The position numbers and the translations under genes are program-made. The notes below the pieces were generated by a model that was not told the DNA's origin, did not search any database, and saw only the letters and a list, made by a program, of their open reading frames with translations. From Guadua angustifolia (lineage: Eukaryota; Streptophyta; Magnoliopsida; Poales; Poaceae), in the NCBI GenBank assembly GCA_036346375.1, contig CM070502.1, positions 24,336,114 through 24,400,113 on the forward strand: a DNA stretch of 64,000 bases, given 5' to 3'. Position 1 is the first letter of the stretch. Every line of letters starts with the position of its first letter. Positions 46,901 through 58,214 of this stretch are shown in pieces.

Positions 46901-49814
46901 AAAGGGAACATATAAGTTTCATTTATAGGAATAGACATATGACAGGTAGATTTGAAAAAAGGGGATTGCAGAAATAGTGCAAGTCTCAAATATCCTCTAT
47001 TCTTGAACGTGCACATGCTTATGTGTGCACATGCTTATGTGTGCATGTGTCCTAAGCAGTGACTGAAAGTCTTCCATGGTTTGGGTAGAACCGTAGAAGA
47101 CCAGAAATGGTGGCCTCCAGGTTACAGGCCCAGATTTCCAGAGTGCCTTTTTGCAACCATGATTGGCATTTCCCATAGAGTAAGGATAGTGTCTAGTCAA
47201 AGGTTCTATACTACCAAGTACCAACCCAGGATCAGGAAAAAAACGGAAATTTCAATTGCAAGGTCGCTTGAGAAAAAGAGACTAAACAAAATGGCTCAAA
47301 AGTTTCAGGTTATGGTGAACTATAGCTCAAACATAGAAGTGCCACCACCTATAAAACACTTCAGCTGTTCAAACAGATTAAGCACATTGCTAGAATAAAT
47401 CACTTTCTTCATCAATTGTCTTTCACCACAATGATGAACACAAGGCAGGGCAGACAGAACAATTCAGAAAAATTGTACAGATCATAAGATTACTATGTAA
47501 ATAGGTAGAAGGACCGCTAAATCAGAACATGTCATTATTGTAATCTATACACCATATCATCAACATGTCATCCTAAGAAATAGCAAGCAGATATGCAGTG
47601 TAATTCTGAATTTATAAATTGTTAAATTTGCCTCAGATCACAAATTTGTAACAACACTAAAACATGATTTCTCACGACCATCATAATAAAAAAATGTTAT
47701 CTCAACAAGACAATTAACTTATCGTAGTAAACATTTGTAAAGTGGAGACTTTTCCCATTGCTATCTGGATTATAGCAACCCCATATAACTAATTTGGGCT
47801 TTACACAACATGAAAGTGATTCTATTGTTACTATGAACCTTCACAATCAGAAGTTCAGAACTGCATCAATGCACCGAAGGTAGCATAAAGCAGTTGGAGA
47901 CCCTGACTGTTATGGACTTGGCCCATAACAGTGTCAATCTGGTGCAATGCATGGAAAGAAAGTAGATATTGCACTTTTAGAAATAGTCTAGTAAAGAATC
48001 AAGAATTTCATGTCATAATGAGTTCGTTAGAAGGATAATGGAATGAGCATAGGACAAGACCATATGATAGCATAAATGATCTAATTTGGATGATCGGTAT
48101 TCACAGATGCTACAGCTAGTGTAAACCATAAGATTAGGCAAACACTACAAGTCTACAATGAAGCATCTTCCAAAAACAAAAAGTGGTGTGCTGTAGAAGT
48201 CAACCCAAGAAAAAGAGGTTGACACAATAATTTGCAATCAAGGGCTCAGCAAAAGTTCTGCAAAATTGCTCTAATTCAATTTCAATCATCATTTGTAGAC
48301 CATGTAAATGCAATTATATCTTTATGTAGTTCGATTACCCCTTGAATAAGCATAAACAAATAGGCAAGCATATCTTGTACTATTGTTTTTTGTTTCCTGT
48401 TCTAATATTCTCATGAAGCTGCAAAATATGTCACCTGGCATATAAATAAATTAAAATATACCAAGTATTTTCCTTACACTTTCATAAAACCTTGGTTGTG
48501 CACCAAATCACCATTACAAGCTAGATGCTACACTAATTACAAGCTAGATGCTACACTAAAAATCAAGGTATACGGCAGCGAACAGAAATAGCACCTTCCT
48601 AACGCAGCAAAAACAACCCACAAAAAAAGTTTATGCTCAAGAGAGATGAAATTCGTCAATCAAGACACACAAAAACAAAGGTACATTATGAAGCTGTTAA
48701 CGTTGAAGCCAGTGCTTTACAATTTTATTATAATGGTTCTACTCACAGCAGTAGCTCTTCCTCAGAAGTGGATACCTATAATAATTAAATATACACTCCA
48801 AATACGAGGACCTTCAACAACATCAATACATGAGTAGTATGCCCTTGAGAAAGCCCAAAAGCTAACATGTCAAGTTAGAGTACACACAAACTTGGGTATT
48901 CTGCACTTGTTAATAAGTTACACGTTGACTACTGCTCAGCCAAAATCTTCAGTAAGTACCCAGAGGCGGCAAATATCTAAAGCTAAGTGCAGAAGGGTAA
49001 TGCTAAGTGCACTTGTTAATAAGTTACACCAACTCATTTTTCACAGCCTCTCTCCTACCCACACAAAGGAACCTCCCGATTGTCCCGAAGGCTGCAGCAA
49101 TCAACTCTGAAACAGGGAGGAAATCCCCTTTGAACAATAGAAGGCTATCTAAATTCTACCATCACTGCTGCCTAAACCAAAATGCAGGAGGATGAAATCG
49201 CGCGAGCTCCAGCTCCCCCAATCCGCATTTGTAGACAAGGCGAGACACCTCCCATTCGAGCTTCAAATCCCAGGCATTCATAGGCGAAACTTGAATTTGA
49301 TTTTCACCACCAACGTTTCACGAACAGACACCAGAATTACGAACGATGCCCAAACAAACACTCCCAAAAACCTCCCTTAAATCACGCAAGTAAAATCGCA
49401 CCCACTGAAAACTCCAAACCGCCCGTACGCGCACACACCAGCAAAAACAACTCAGCTCGGACGGGAGCACCCAACCAGCAAGCAAACCAAAGCAAGCGGT
49501 TCGAACGGGGGGAGCGGCCGTACCCTGGCTTCCATGATGGCCTTGAGCCTGACGAGAGCGGTGACGCCGTCCTCCTTGGCCGCCGCGACCCCTCCCGCGA
49601 GCGCCAACGCGCGCCGCTCAGCCGCCAGCACCCGCGCCGCCGACTCCTTGGCCATGTTCAGCATGATCTCCGCGTACGCCCTCCGCATCCCCTCCACCTG
49701 CGCACCCGAAACCAACCAATCAGCGCGGAACAGATTACGGTGGCGGCGGCGGCGGCGGTACGGAAGCGGGAGGCTTCGGTTTGGGGAGCGGAATTTCACC
49801 TGCGTGTCCGCCAT
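40903..49814 (-). CDS. Coiled-coil plant protein of unknown function, five exons, 582 residues
   Basis: Exons are 49814-49800 (MADTQ), 49697-49524, 42651-41511, 41423-41035 and 40932-40903. All junctions have GT-AG ends and keep phase: CAG|GTGGAG, GCC AGG|ATT AAA, GAA G|GT GAC, CAA CAG|CTC ATT. The product begins MADTQVEGMRRAYAEIML and has an Ala-rich helical region (residues 6-63). A coiled coil follows at about 64-120 (KIKELQEELHGAQNNVASLQ), then a block around 196-213 (YRNGCTQRIRALKHSLEQ). Basic clusters lie near 248-256 (KRKRCRRSR) and 515-519 (RRKRK), so a nuclear location is plausible. The end is short (LILLSERKW). I recognise no enzymatic domain. Residues 121-582 are mostly polar and probably disordered. 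Intron 2 is 6.9 kb and holds a 2.9-kb LTR. Uncertain points are the 30-bp last exon and possible small exons missed in intron 2. Confidence 0.82.
42652..49523 (-). other. Intron 2 of the coiled-coil gene (6.9 kb)
   Basis: Bounded by gtacgg at 49523 and gtgcag at 42652. Apart from the LTR insertion it is unique-looking AT-rich DNA. Two near-copies of acaagctagatgctacacta lie at 48518 and 48539, and a gcacatgcttatgtgt repeat at about 47010-47046. No additional exon could be defended. Confidence 0.7.
43158..46058. mobile_element. Solo LTR, del/Tekay-like, 2.9 kb, in an intron
   Basis: The left end TGTGGAGACCCGCC and the reverse-complemented right end TGTGAGGACCGCCC give TG...CA termini. The 5-bp target duplication TGTTT is perfect (43153-43157 and 46059-46063). 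No gag or pol is seen between, so the whole is best read as one long LTR left by recombination. It contains a pyrimidine-rich tract (44790-44920) and GC-rich sequence (45390-45880) producing spurious frames. It shares ordered phrases with 11365-12432. Orientation is uncertain. Confidence 0.78.
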
Positions 49815-50024
49815 GTTTTGAGCGGAAAAAAAATCTGCGCTTTTGGTGTCGGGTTGGCGGTTGGGATTCCGGGGAATGGAATGGAGTGGGAAATAGAGGT
49901 TGGTTTCCATCTTTCCGCTCCATTGGGGCACAGAAGCGGAAACCCAACTTTTCTAATATTTAGGGTACGGTAGAAGAAGTTGTTTTTAGATTGGACACGT
50001 AAGAGCAGTTGTTTCATTCTCTTG
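49815..50024 (-). promoter_or_regulatory. Upstream region of the coiled-coil gene
   Basis: The GC-poor flank begins directly upstream of the ATG. The first 150 bp probably hold the 5' UTR and core promoter, though no TATA box is convincing. Confidence 0.35.
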
Positions 50025-50152
50025 TTTAGACAGATGTTGAGTCTGTCTAGAAAGCACAAGGCACGACAGATGTTGGGCATCAACACTAGTTTTTAGATTG
50101 AACATCAATACTAGTGTTTGCTTAGACAGATGTTGAGTCTGTCTAGAAAGCA
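50025..50152. repeat. Direct repeat with internal palindrome
   Basis: A 31-bp sequence containing AGACAGATGTTGAGTCTGTC occurs at 50025-50055 and 50122-50152, 97 bp apart. Each copy can fold on its AGACAGA/TCTGTCT arms. Confidence 0.85.
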
Positions 50153-50925
50153 TCGTGATTTCCTAGTAATCGGTTGGATAGGCGCTCGGCCCGCCTAGGA
50201 GGTCGATGCGACACAAGGCACGATAGCTCCAAGCGGCGTAAGGCGTGGTCAACGGTGGTCCAAGATAGAAGATGTGGGTTTAGTGGCACTAGAGAAGGAG
50301 GGTATAAGAAGATGATGGCTCTCCCAAACCTAATTTAGGTTTTTCTCCTCTTGTTTCTTTTTATCGTCGCCTCTCTTCCATTGAAAAGCAAGTCACTGTC
50401 AGTTAGATTCGTCGCCCTAACCCATCGCCACCTCCAACTGCCTTTAACATACTGTTGTCACCGCCTTCAACCCCGTCCCTGTCCCTGTCGCCACCTTCAA
50501 CCCGTCAGCTAGGTACCTTTACCGCTCTGCTTTGTGCGACTGTTCGTTGTGCACTCTTTTGCCCTTTTGCTTTGCTTTGCTACTGCGTGCCCTACCTATG
50601 TGTGATTGTGTGTGTTATGCTGTTACGTTTGCCCACCTAGGCAGCGACTAGGTAGCTAATCACTGCCCGTCTACCGTTTAGTGCATAGGATAATAATGAT
50701 CGATATAGTCTCTAATATACATATTTGACCATTAGTTTTTTAATTATATGATAGTAAAAAAAATATAAAAAAATAACGATGTAAAAATATTATTGATGAC
50801 AAATCTAGTATATCACTTTTTATATGACAAACCCAAATGCCTTTGTGCATATTAAAGATTAAAATTTTTAAAAGTTGACTACGAGCATTCTAAAATAATA
50901 TCTTAAAAGGAACAGAGGGAGTAAT
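50153..50925. other. Repeat-derived sequence ending in a Stowaway-like terminus
   Basis: 50160-50690 carries GGCGC/CCTAGG words at both ends (ggataggcgctcggcccgcc and gcccacctaggcagcgac), suggesting an unresolved small element. 50700-50925 is AT-rich and ends ggaacagagggagta, a Stowaway-like right end without a clear left partner. Confidence 0.35.
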
Positions 50926-51554
50926 ATGTAATCATCGAGAAGTACCTCTCTGTCGAAAAAAAAAAGTATCTATCCCTCGCAACAAAATTAACAAGTATCT
51001 GCAATAAATATCGCTGCTATCCCACAATGAAAATTATTGAAATGTCGAGCCCTGCAATATTTATATCTAGTACTCCTACTGCTTTACAAACATTTTTTTT
51101 ACCTTGAACTAAAGCGCTGCTTCGTCAAAGATTCAGTGCATCAATACTTTTGTCAACACTAGCTAATTTCTCAACGCTGTTGATCAGTGAAAAGTTTGCA
51201 ATTTTTTTTAAAAAAAACTATAACCTACATCGTTTGGGGCTGGTGCTTTCGCCGTCTCGGTTTGGCTTGCGCTGCCCCTAGCCCTTTTCCGGCTGACCGG
51301 CTCGGCGTTAGTTACCAAAGGGCCCGTTACTCCATCCGACGGCTGAGGTTCAGGAAAAACATGGATCGGATGGCCTGATAGCAGGGCGGTTTCGAAAAGA
51401 GGCGGCGCTGTCTGGCCCCACTAGCTGACCACGGTTGGCTGACTCGACTGCTCGAGTCAAGATTAGCACCACGCAGGCAGGGCAGGCACACGCTGAAACT
51501 GTGGGCCCCGCTTGCAGGTACCGAGATCACTTGGTTGGTCCCGAGTGAGTGCTA
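50926..51554. other. No gene recognised
   Basis: AT-rich, then GC-rich from 51230 to 51540. Frames there overlap on both strands without motifs. Confidence 0.3.
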
Positions 51555-52455
51555 GAGGCGAGCATCCTGTTGGGTTGGCGTGACATGGGGCATGGTGGGC
51601 CGCATGTTTAAACCATGCGTGCCAGTTTAATTTGTGTGGGTAAGTTTAGATATGGTCTATTTATGATTTGTATCGATTTAAATTCAGTCTATTTATACTA
51701 TTGCAACGAGAGGAAATGAGTTGAAGATTTATAAAACTACAGTAGTAGACACAAATATTAGAAAAAAAGAATAAATTTATTCATTCTTAACTAGATACAA
51801 AATTACGATTTTGTTAAAAACCTTACACTCAGTGTGGGATATCCCAGTATAGAGCTGCTCGGTGCTTATGCTCGGTGTCACTGAGCATGTACTTTGCAGT
51901 CTCTACTCTTCGCTTTTTAGTATGGTCGTCATCTTCCCTTTCTCCATATACAAGGACCCTAAAAGACGCCGATCGTAGGACAAGCCATAACGTAGCACAA
52001 TATTGCGGCAGAACATCTTGGTCGTGTGCCATGCATGCTTCAGATCCATCGGACCTATTTCGTGCTGTACCGATCCAAACACGACTCATACAAACGTGCT
52101 GTACAGTGCCATCCATTATACCTGACCATAAGGCCCAACACGACCTGTCATTCGTATCGTACTGTGCTTCAGCTGTACTATTACTATCGTGTTTGAGGGC
52201 GGACCTAAAAAATAAGACCCAATGTCCAGGTCCAGTTAGGGCTGCTCCGCACTCGTTGCGTGCCACGACTGTGTGGAGCGGGTGGCCCACGTACTGACGG
52301 ACTGGTTGGTGGTGCCCCCGGTGGGCTTGATCTGCCACCTCATCTCGGCGGCGCGTGTCGTGGTCGTGCCACGTGGGAGTCCATGCGGTGCTAAAAGATA
52401 AGGTGGGCCTTGTGAGATTGTGGGCCGATAGGCCGTGTGCTCGTGCCGGCAGGTT
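51555..52455. other. Possible decayed hAT-type element related to 17152-17857
   Basis: The segment is rich in GGCCCA/GTGCCA/CACGAC/CGTGCTG words in both orientations, like the subterminal regions of the hAT element at 17152-17857. No matching ends or target duplication were found. Opposite-strand frames (51829-52338 and 51875-52297) are not called as genes. Confidence 0.3.
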
Positions 52456-52738
52456 TAGCTGAGTGAATGCGATAAGACCAAATTATCAGATTTATCCTCT
52501 AAAAACAAATGATCAGATTCATAGGCCATGTATGGCCTAGTTGGTCGGATAGACAACATACTATCTTCCACCTGAACAATTGATCGAGATGGTGATCGGC
52601 TAAACGTGCCTGCCTTCAAAATGGAGAACGTGGGTGCCTTTCTCCGTTGATCCGTTTGTTTCACAGCACCCACGGGAAGCAGTATGAAGCCAAGTTCAAT
52701 GGCACCTTAGGCAATCATGTGCAGGCTTGGGTTAGGAC

Positions 52739-53224
52739 TAAGGGTGGAAAAAAAACTCGAAACTCATGAGTTAAATGAGTACTTGAAAACTCGACTCGAC
52801 TTGACTCGAAGTCATTCCTTAACGAGTCGAGTTGAGTTGGATTTTGAACTCGTTAAGGTAACGAGTTAAACGAGCGAGCTAACGAGCTAGAAAAAAAATA
52901 CTATAAGTCTGTAACCCTAGCCCCATTCCTTCAACCTTCAGATCCAATTCTTTTTCCTCATTTCACATTCGCAATTCCCTAATTCTCGGTTCGGTTGCAT
53001 CTATACTCATACAGTCATAAAACTATTGAATATTGAAGCTTTGTAGCACCTTGATGAACAGATAATCAGAGGCATCGTAACAAGCTTAACGAGCTAACTC
53101 GAGTTTTTAGCGAGTCGAGCCGAGTTGAGCTTTCAGCTCGTTAAGAAAACGAGTCGAGTCGAGTTGGCTCGTTATCTTAACGAGTTTAACGAGTCGAGTC
53201 GAGCTGGCTCGATATCCACACCTA
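52739..53224. mobile_element. Non-autonomous hAT-type element, 486 bp
   Basis: The ends are TAAGGGTGGA and, from the right, TAGGTGTGGA (8 of 10). The 8-bp duplication is gttaggac (52731-52738) and gttgggac (53225-53232), with one mismatch. Both subterminal regions are dense arrays of ACGAGTCGAG/ACTCGAC words around an AT-rich centre without coding capacity. Confidence 0.83.
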
Positions 53225-53261
53225 GTTGGGACATCTCGTGGGTTTCAACGAGTTCATACGA

Positions 53262-53794
53262 TGTTACTTTTTTATACCTTTTTTACACGCAATAGTTCTC
53301 AAATGAGATCAAAGTTTTATGAGATACAAAACGAACGTGTATGGTCTAAAAAATGAAGAAAATAAATCTTATAGAGAGAAAAAAGTAACGACGTTAAAGC
53401 AATTACAATGAGAGAGAAAAGATATGACAAAGCCGATTGCAAATTCTTTAAGCATATCCTCAAAAGAGTATAAAAGATTGTCGCTCTCTCACAACTATCT
53501 CAAACCTTTTAAAACCCTTGAATTTTTGTTCTATATAAGAATCTAGTGCCAAAAATAACCTAGTATCTAATCATCATGTGCACCTCTACTTTGGATGAGT
53601 TCTTCTTGCTTGCCTCTTGGTTGTTTGGTTCTCTATGACCACTACATAAGTATATATAACATCCTTAGTGAGAAGTAGGAATCCTACTTAAAAAGAAAAT
53701 AGGAATCATAATTTTATTAGAACTTATCTAGGACTCTTTATAACAGATTTTTCTAAATCTTAAAAGACTATATATTAGTCATCATTCTCAACAA
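53262..53794 (-). repeat. Ty1/copia-type LTR in minus orientation
   Basis: On the minus strand the LTR runs TGTTGAGAATG (53794) to GTAACA (53262). Just before its start lies caaggtggagat, which fits the polypurine tract next to a 3' LTR. A TATA-like atatatacttatgtag region and a downstream TTTCTCTCTC tract fit LTR promoter architecture. No partner LTR was identified. Confidence 0.55.
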
Positions 53795-54420
53795 TCTCCA
53801 CCTTGACTCTTATCCATTTAAGTTATTGTGCCCCTTCAAAAACTCGCTCTAAGTCGACCATGTATTTTGTATTTTTTACTTTTTTATTTTTCTTCCAACC
53901 TTTGGGAGTAGCCAATCACAGGAGCTCATGCACATCACCACAAAGTGCCTATTGGTGTTTATGATTGGTCACCCAAACTCTCCACTAGAGAGCTCTTTCT
54001 TTTTGTAGTTTGGTTAACTATGTCTCCTGTTTCTATAGCCCTCTATGCCATAGATTTGTGTCGTCTTTGAGCTCCATCTAATTGTTGTTACCGCATGGTT
54101 GGTCTCACTATGTCTTCCTTCTCCCAACAACCACACCTTTGATTTTGCGTCCACTAGATTTTATAATTATCTATGCTGTTCAGTATATAACTGTAATTGA
54201 GATATGAGTACTTATCATACGATCGAGCTAGAGGGGGAGTAGGCCCCAAGGGAGGGGGCTTGAGCAGGGAGGCAGTAGCCTGAGGTCAAGCCGACACTGG
54301 TGACCCAGACAATGGAGGGGAGTCGGTGGAACAGGCCTGGAGCAGTGTGCACGACACTGCCGGCTCGGGGAGCTATGGCCGCAGGCAAGGCCAACGAGGC
54401 CAAGAAGGTCGAGACAACGA
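53795..54420 (-). other. Short interior remnant of the minus-strand copia element
   Basis: The minus-strand text upstream of the polypurine tract is non-coding and resembles the pol-to-LTR spacer of copia elements. From 54215 to 54420 it is GC-rich and unassigned. Confidence 0.35.
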
Positions 54421-55264
54421 GAAAATTGTTTATTTGACATCTTCAAGAAGTGGCTTCGCATATTTGCCACTATGAAGCATGGCTTCGCAAAATTGCCATT
54501 TACTTCGTATGCTTGTTATTTCCCCTGCCATTTTTTCCTTTTTATTCGATTTTAATTTCGTTTCCCATTTTCAGCCATGCGAATTGACCAGAATGCCCCC
54601 TGCCTATTGATTGCATCAGGTCTCATTCGATCTCCCGTCCCATGCAATAAACGTCATGAGGTTTGCGAGGCCATTCGTCCCAGTCATACAAGATCTCCGT
54701 GACCACCTAAGAAGTCACAAGATCACCGCATAGTCGAATACGACGAGGTACGCATAGCCGGAATACGGCGATTCATTACCTACGTAACTTGATGAGCATT
54801 TCGGAGCATTGAAGTTTTGCCTGCTACCTTCCTACGTAACTTCCCATCCAAATCGAATATAGAGATGAGTCAGCATCAAACATCCAAATTGCAACATGGC
54901 TTGCATCGCCTTAATCGCCTACTGGTAAACCACTAAGCACTGGATAAGAACATGTCGTACCAAAAGGAACCCAACCGAAGTAATCTAATTCTAAAACGCG
55001 CCGTCTCCGAGGCTATCATGATATCTGAAGAATGATTCTAATCTAGTTTTGCCTGCTATCGATTTATTACAAGAGCATTGAAGTTCTAATTGTTGTAATT
55101 CGGATTAGGGGTTTGTGAGCACCATCAAGGCCGGTGACATGGAACCCGACACAAAGGAATCTTCTGGACAGTATTTCTCATTCCTGTGCTAAATAATTTT
55201 GTACTCGATATGGTAATAATTTTGTGCTAAATAATTGTTTTACTAACTGTTTTGATCTCCTGTT
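54421..55264 (+). other. 5' region of the second MULE
   Basis: Repeated words tggcttcgcatatttgccac and tggcttcgcaaaattgccat (54462-54500) resemble the start of a MULE terminal inverted repeat. Sequence towards 55264 probably contains the leader and a first intron (splice-like ttgtgac and tttgactag before the coding start). The exact element end is not fixed. Confidence 0.45.
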
Positions 55265-57640
55265 TTGACTAGGCATGATTCAGAGGCTGTGCAACCCACA
55301 ATGCATATCCCAGAAGTCGATTGGGATAACTTACAAATTATAGAGACTCATGATGCGGAAGGTAGAATTGAAATGATGAGTGAGGCTCAGCTATGTGTGA
55401 TTTTGGGCTTGATGGATGATGATGGGAGAGGACAGATGGCTAAACCAAATGGTCCTACAATGGTTGAGCAAGGGGGTGATGATGATGGTGATGCCCTTCG
55501 TATTAGTGATGTCGTACCAAATGAGTTAGTGATTTCATATGATAAGGATCACCCAAAAATGGATCTTGGCACTATGTACCCATCAATGAACGAATTCCGA
55601 TTGGCTGTAAGGCAATTTGCCATCAATGAGGAGTTTGATCTAGGCACAGAGAAGTCGGATAGGAAGAGATTTAGAGGGTTCTGCTCTGATGAAGGTTGCC
55701 CTTGGAGGATAGTTGCCTCTCTACAAGATGATAACAAAACCGTAAAGGTGAAAATTTTAAATTCACTTGTGTGCATGTATATGTCATTTTTAGAGGAGGA
55801 ATATTTAAATTCATTTTTAATTCCTTATGTGCAGGTGACAGTTTTAGTTGATCATCATGATTGTATTTCGAGCAGCAGGGTGAAGACCATAACACCATCT
55901 CAGAAATGGGTAGCTAGCAAGGCTGTGAGTATCCTTAGGAGTTCACCAAAAATGGGTGCTAAAGAATTGCAGATAAAATTGCAAGATGAATATTCTGTGA
56001 CAATTTCTTATGACATAGTCTGGAGGGGTAGAGAAAAAGCCCTCGCTGAGGTTTACGGTAAATGGGAAGAGAGTTTTGAGATGCTATACAGATGGAAGGC
56101 CGAGGTAATCAAGAGGTCACCGAAGTGTTGTGGAGATTGATGTCTTTGAAATAGATGGTAATGTGTATTTTCATCGGTTTTTTCAGGCACTTAAACCATG
56201 CATTGATGGTTTTACGGAAGGATGTAGGCCATATTTGGGTATAGATTCTCTTGACTTGAATGGAAGGTGGAATGGGCATCTAGCCTCACTCATGTTAGCT
56301 TGATGGTCACTGGCTGGATGTATCCACTTGCTTTTGGGTTCATAGCTTCGAGACGTAAGAGAACTGGACTTGGTTTATGAGTCAACTTAAGAAGGCAATA
56401 GGAGATCCTCCGCTTCTTGCAGTGTGCACAGATGCTTGCAAAGGCTTAGAAAATGCAGTGAACAATGTGTTTCCCATTGCTGAACAAAGAGAATGTTTTT
56501 TCCATCTTATGAAGAATTTTGCGAAAAGGTTCCATGGGTTTGGAAGGATTTATCCTGCAGCTAGGGCTTATACGGAAGAGGTTTTCAAGGATCATATGAC
56601 AACAATTTTTAGAGAATCAAATGAGGTATGGCTCTGGATAAGTACGTACCATACTCTTAAGTGGTACAGGTGTGGCTTCAATCCAGATATCAAGTGTGAC
56701 TACATCACTAATAATGTAGCTGAGGTTTTCAACAACTGGATCCGAGACATTAAGGACTTACCTATTGCTGAACTAGCTGACAAGGTCAGAGAGATGATCA
56801 TGGGTTTGTGTGGGAAGAGGAGAAGGATTGGAGAGAGACTACCAGATGGAAGGATACTACCTGCTGTTATGGTTCAGCTGAGGGCAAATACTAGAGGCTT
56901 AGGGCACTTGAAAGTTGCCGCATCTAGTGATAGGAGTGCAGAGATTTGGGACAATAGCAAGAACAGTGAAAGGCATGTTGTGAAGCTACATCAGAAGACT
57001 TGTACTTGTCTTGAATGGCAGCACACTGGCAAGCTATGTCAACATGTTTTGGCCTTTGTAACATCACAAAAGAGAGTAGACCTTGAACAATTTGTGCATG
57101 AGTACTACTCTGTTGACAGATTCAGGGCTGCTTATGGGAGAGAGATTGAGCCAATGATAGCTAAAACACAATGGCCACAAGTCCAGCTGCCATTTGTTTT
57201 GGGTGCACCACTTGCTAAGAGAAATGTTGGAAGACAAAGAAAACTACGAATCAAAGGATGTCTTGAAGGTGGCCATAAGAAGAAAAGTGGCCACAATGTT
57301 GGTGCCAATGATGTAGAAAACGATGACAGCACTGCTCCCACCAATGCTAAGGGGAAGAAAATGATTAGAGGCCCAGTGACTTGCAAGAGATGTGGTGAAA
57401 AGGGACATAGGCAAGCTAGTTACAAGTGTCCACTCAATGGAACTAAAAAAAGGCAAGTTTAGTTCTTTCGATCTAAAGAACCTTAAATTATCATGTGATG
57501 CCAAAAATTAATTTTTACTGTTAAACTGCAGGAAGAGGAAGCCTAGAAAAAACAATACAAAAGCTAGGCCAGGTGAACCTAGCACACCACAAAGGCCAAC
57601 TAGAGAACAAATACTACAGATGCCCCTGCATAGTCACTAG
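55265..57640 (+). pseudogene. MuDR/Mutator-like transposase, nearly complete but frameshifted
   Basis: The N-terminal MuDR domain (about 55540-55750, MYPSMNEFRLAVRQFAI, CPWRIVASLQDD) is followed by an in-frame 87-bp intron (55748-55834, GT...GCAG). The zinc-binding/MULE region comes next (VDHHDCISSSRVKTITPSQKW). The DDE domain follows: first Asp in YLGIDSLDLNGRWNGHLAS, second in LLAVCTDACKGLENAV, Glu in TNNVAEVFNNWI. Then come a SWIM finger (CTCLEWQHTGKLCQHVL) and a zinc knuckle (CKRCGEKGHRQASYKC). A last exon (57533-57640) adds a basic tail ending at TAG. All three catalytic residues remain, but frame is lost near 56115 and again between 56300 and 56350 with stops. It is a different lineage from the transposase at 6056-8257. 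Confidence 0.87.
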
Positions 57641-58214
57641 GAGGTAACATTTATCTCATATTCGAACACAAACATTCTTGTCGGTTACAACATAGATTTA
57701 AAATTGGTTTCACTTTATGATTCAATCATGTGGGCGCCTTGCTTTCTTGATGGGAAAAGGTACTTCTTCACAAACCACCACAAGTACTCCGAGAGGATGC
57801 CCACCGCAGTCCAAAGAAAGAAGATGACTCCAAAGAGGAAGCTACAAATTGGATAAAAGATATCGGTTATAAGTGAAGAATGCCTCCATGAAGAATGCCT
57901 TCGAGTTATAAGTGAAGAATGCCTTGACTTGGTTTTTCGCACTATCTTACGAGTTATAAGTGAAGAATGCCTTCCCTTCATCTCTTTGTTAAATGCCTTC
58001 TCTTTCGGCAAGAATGAACCAAAGAACATTCAGTTATTGTGGTAGTGAATTCAGAATTCTTGAAGAACAGTGATTACTGGATGGTCTATTTACTTGTTGT
58101 TTTGTCGCTTTCTCTTTTTACTGTCTGTTTTCATCTCTGTACTGGGAACAATTGCTTTTACCTGTTGGAATTAATCTTGTTCTTTCCTTTCTTGTTATTT
58201 GCTATATTTAGAAG
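57641..58214. other. 3' region of the second MULE, with short repeats
   Basis: Three copies of a TTATAAGTGAAGAATGCCT unit lie between 57868 and 57990. The copia LTR begins at 58215, so the far MULE terminus is either inside this stretch or displaced beyond the window. Confidence 0.5.

Noticed and set aside
49534..49821. Plus-strand frame opposite exon 2 of the coiled-coil gene
   Set aside because: It is the antisense shadow of a real GC-rich exon.
51829..52338. 169-residue minus-strand frame and 140-residue plus-strand frame
   Set aside because: Mutually overlapping, no domain, and located in repeat-like sequence related to a hAT element.
51555..52455. Candidate eighth hAT element
   Set aside because: Subterminal words fit, but neither the ends nor an 8-bp duplication could be matched, so it was listed only as a possible remnant.
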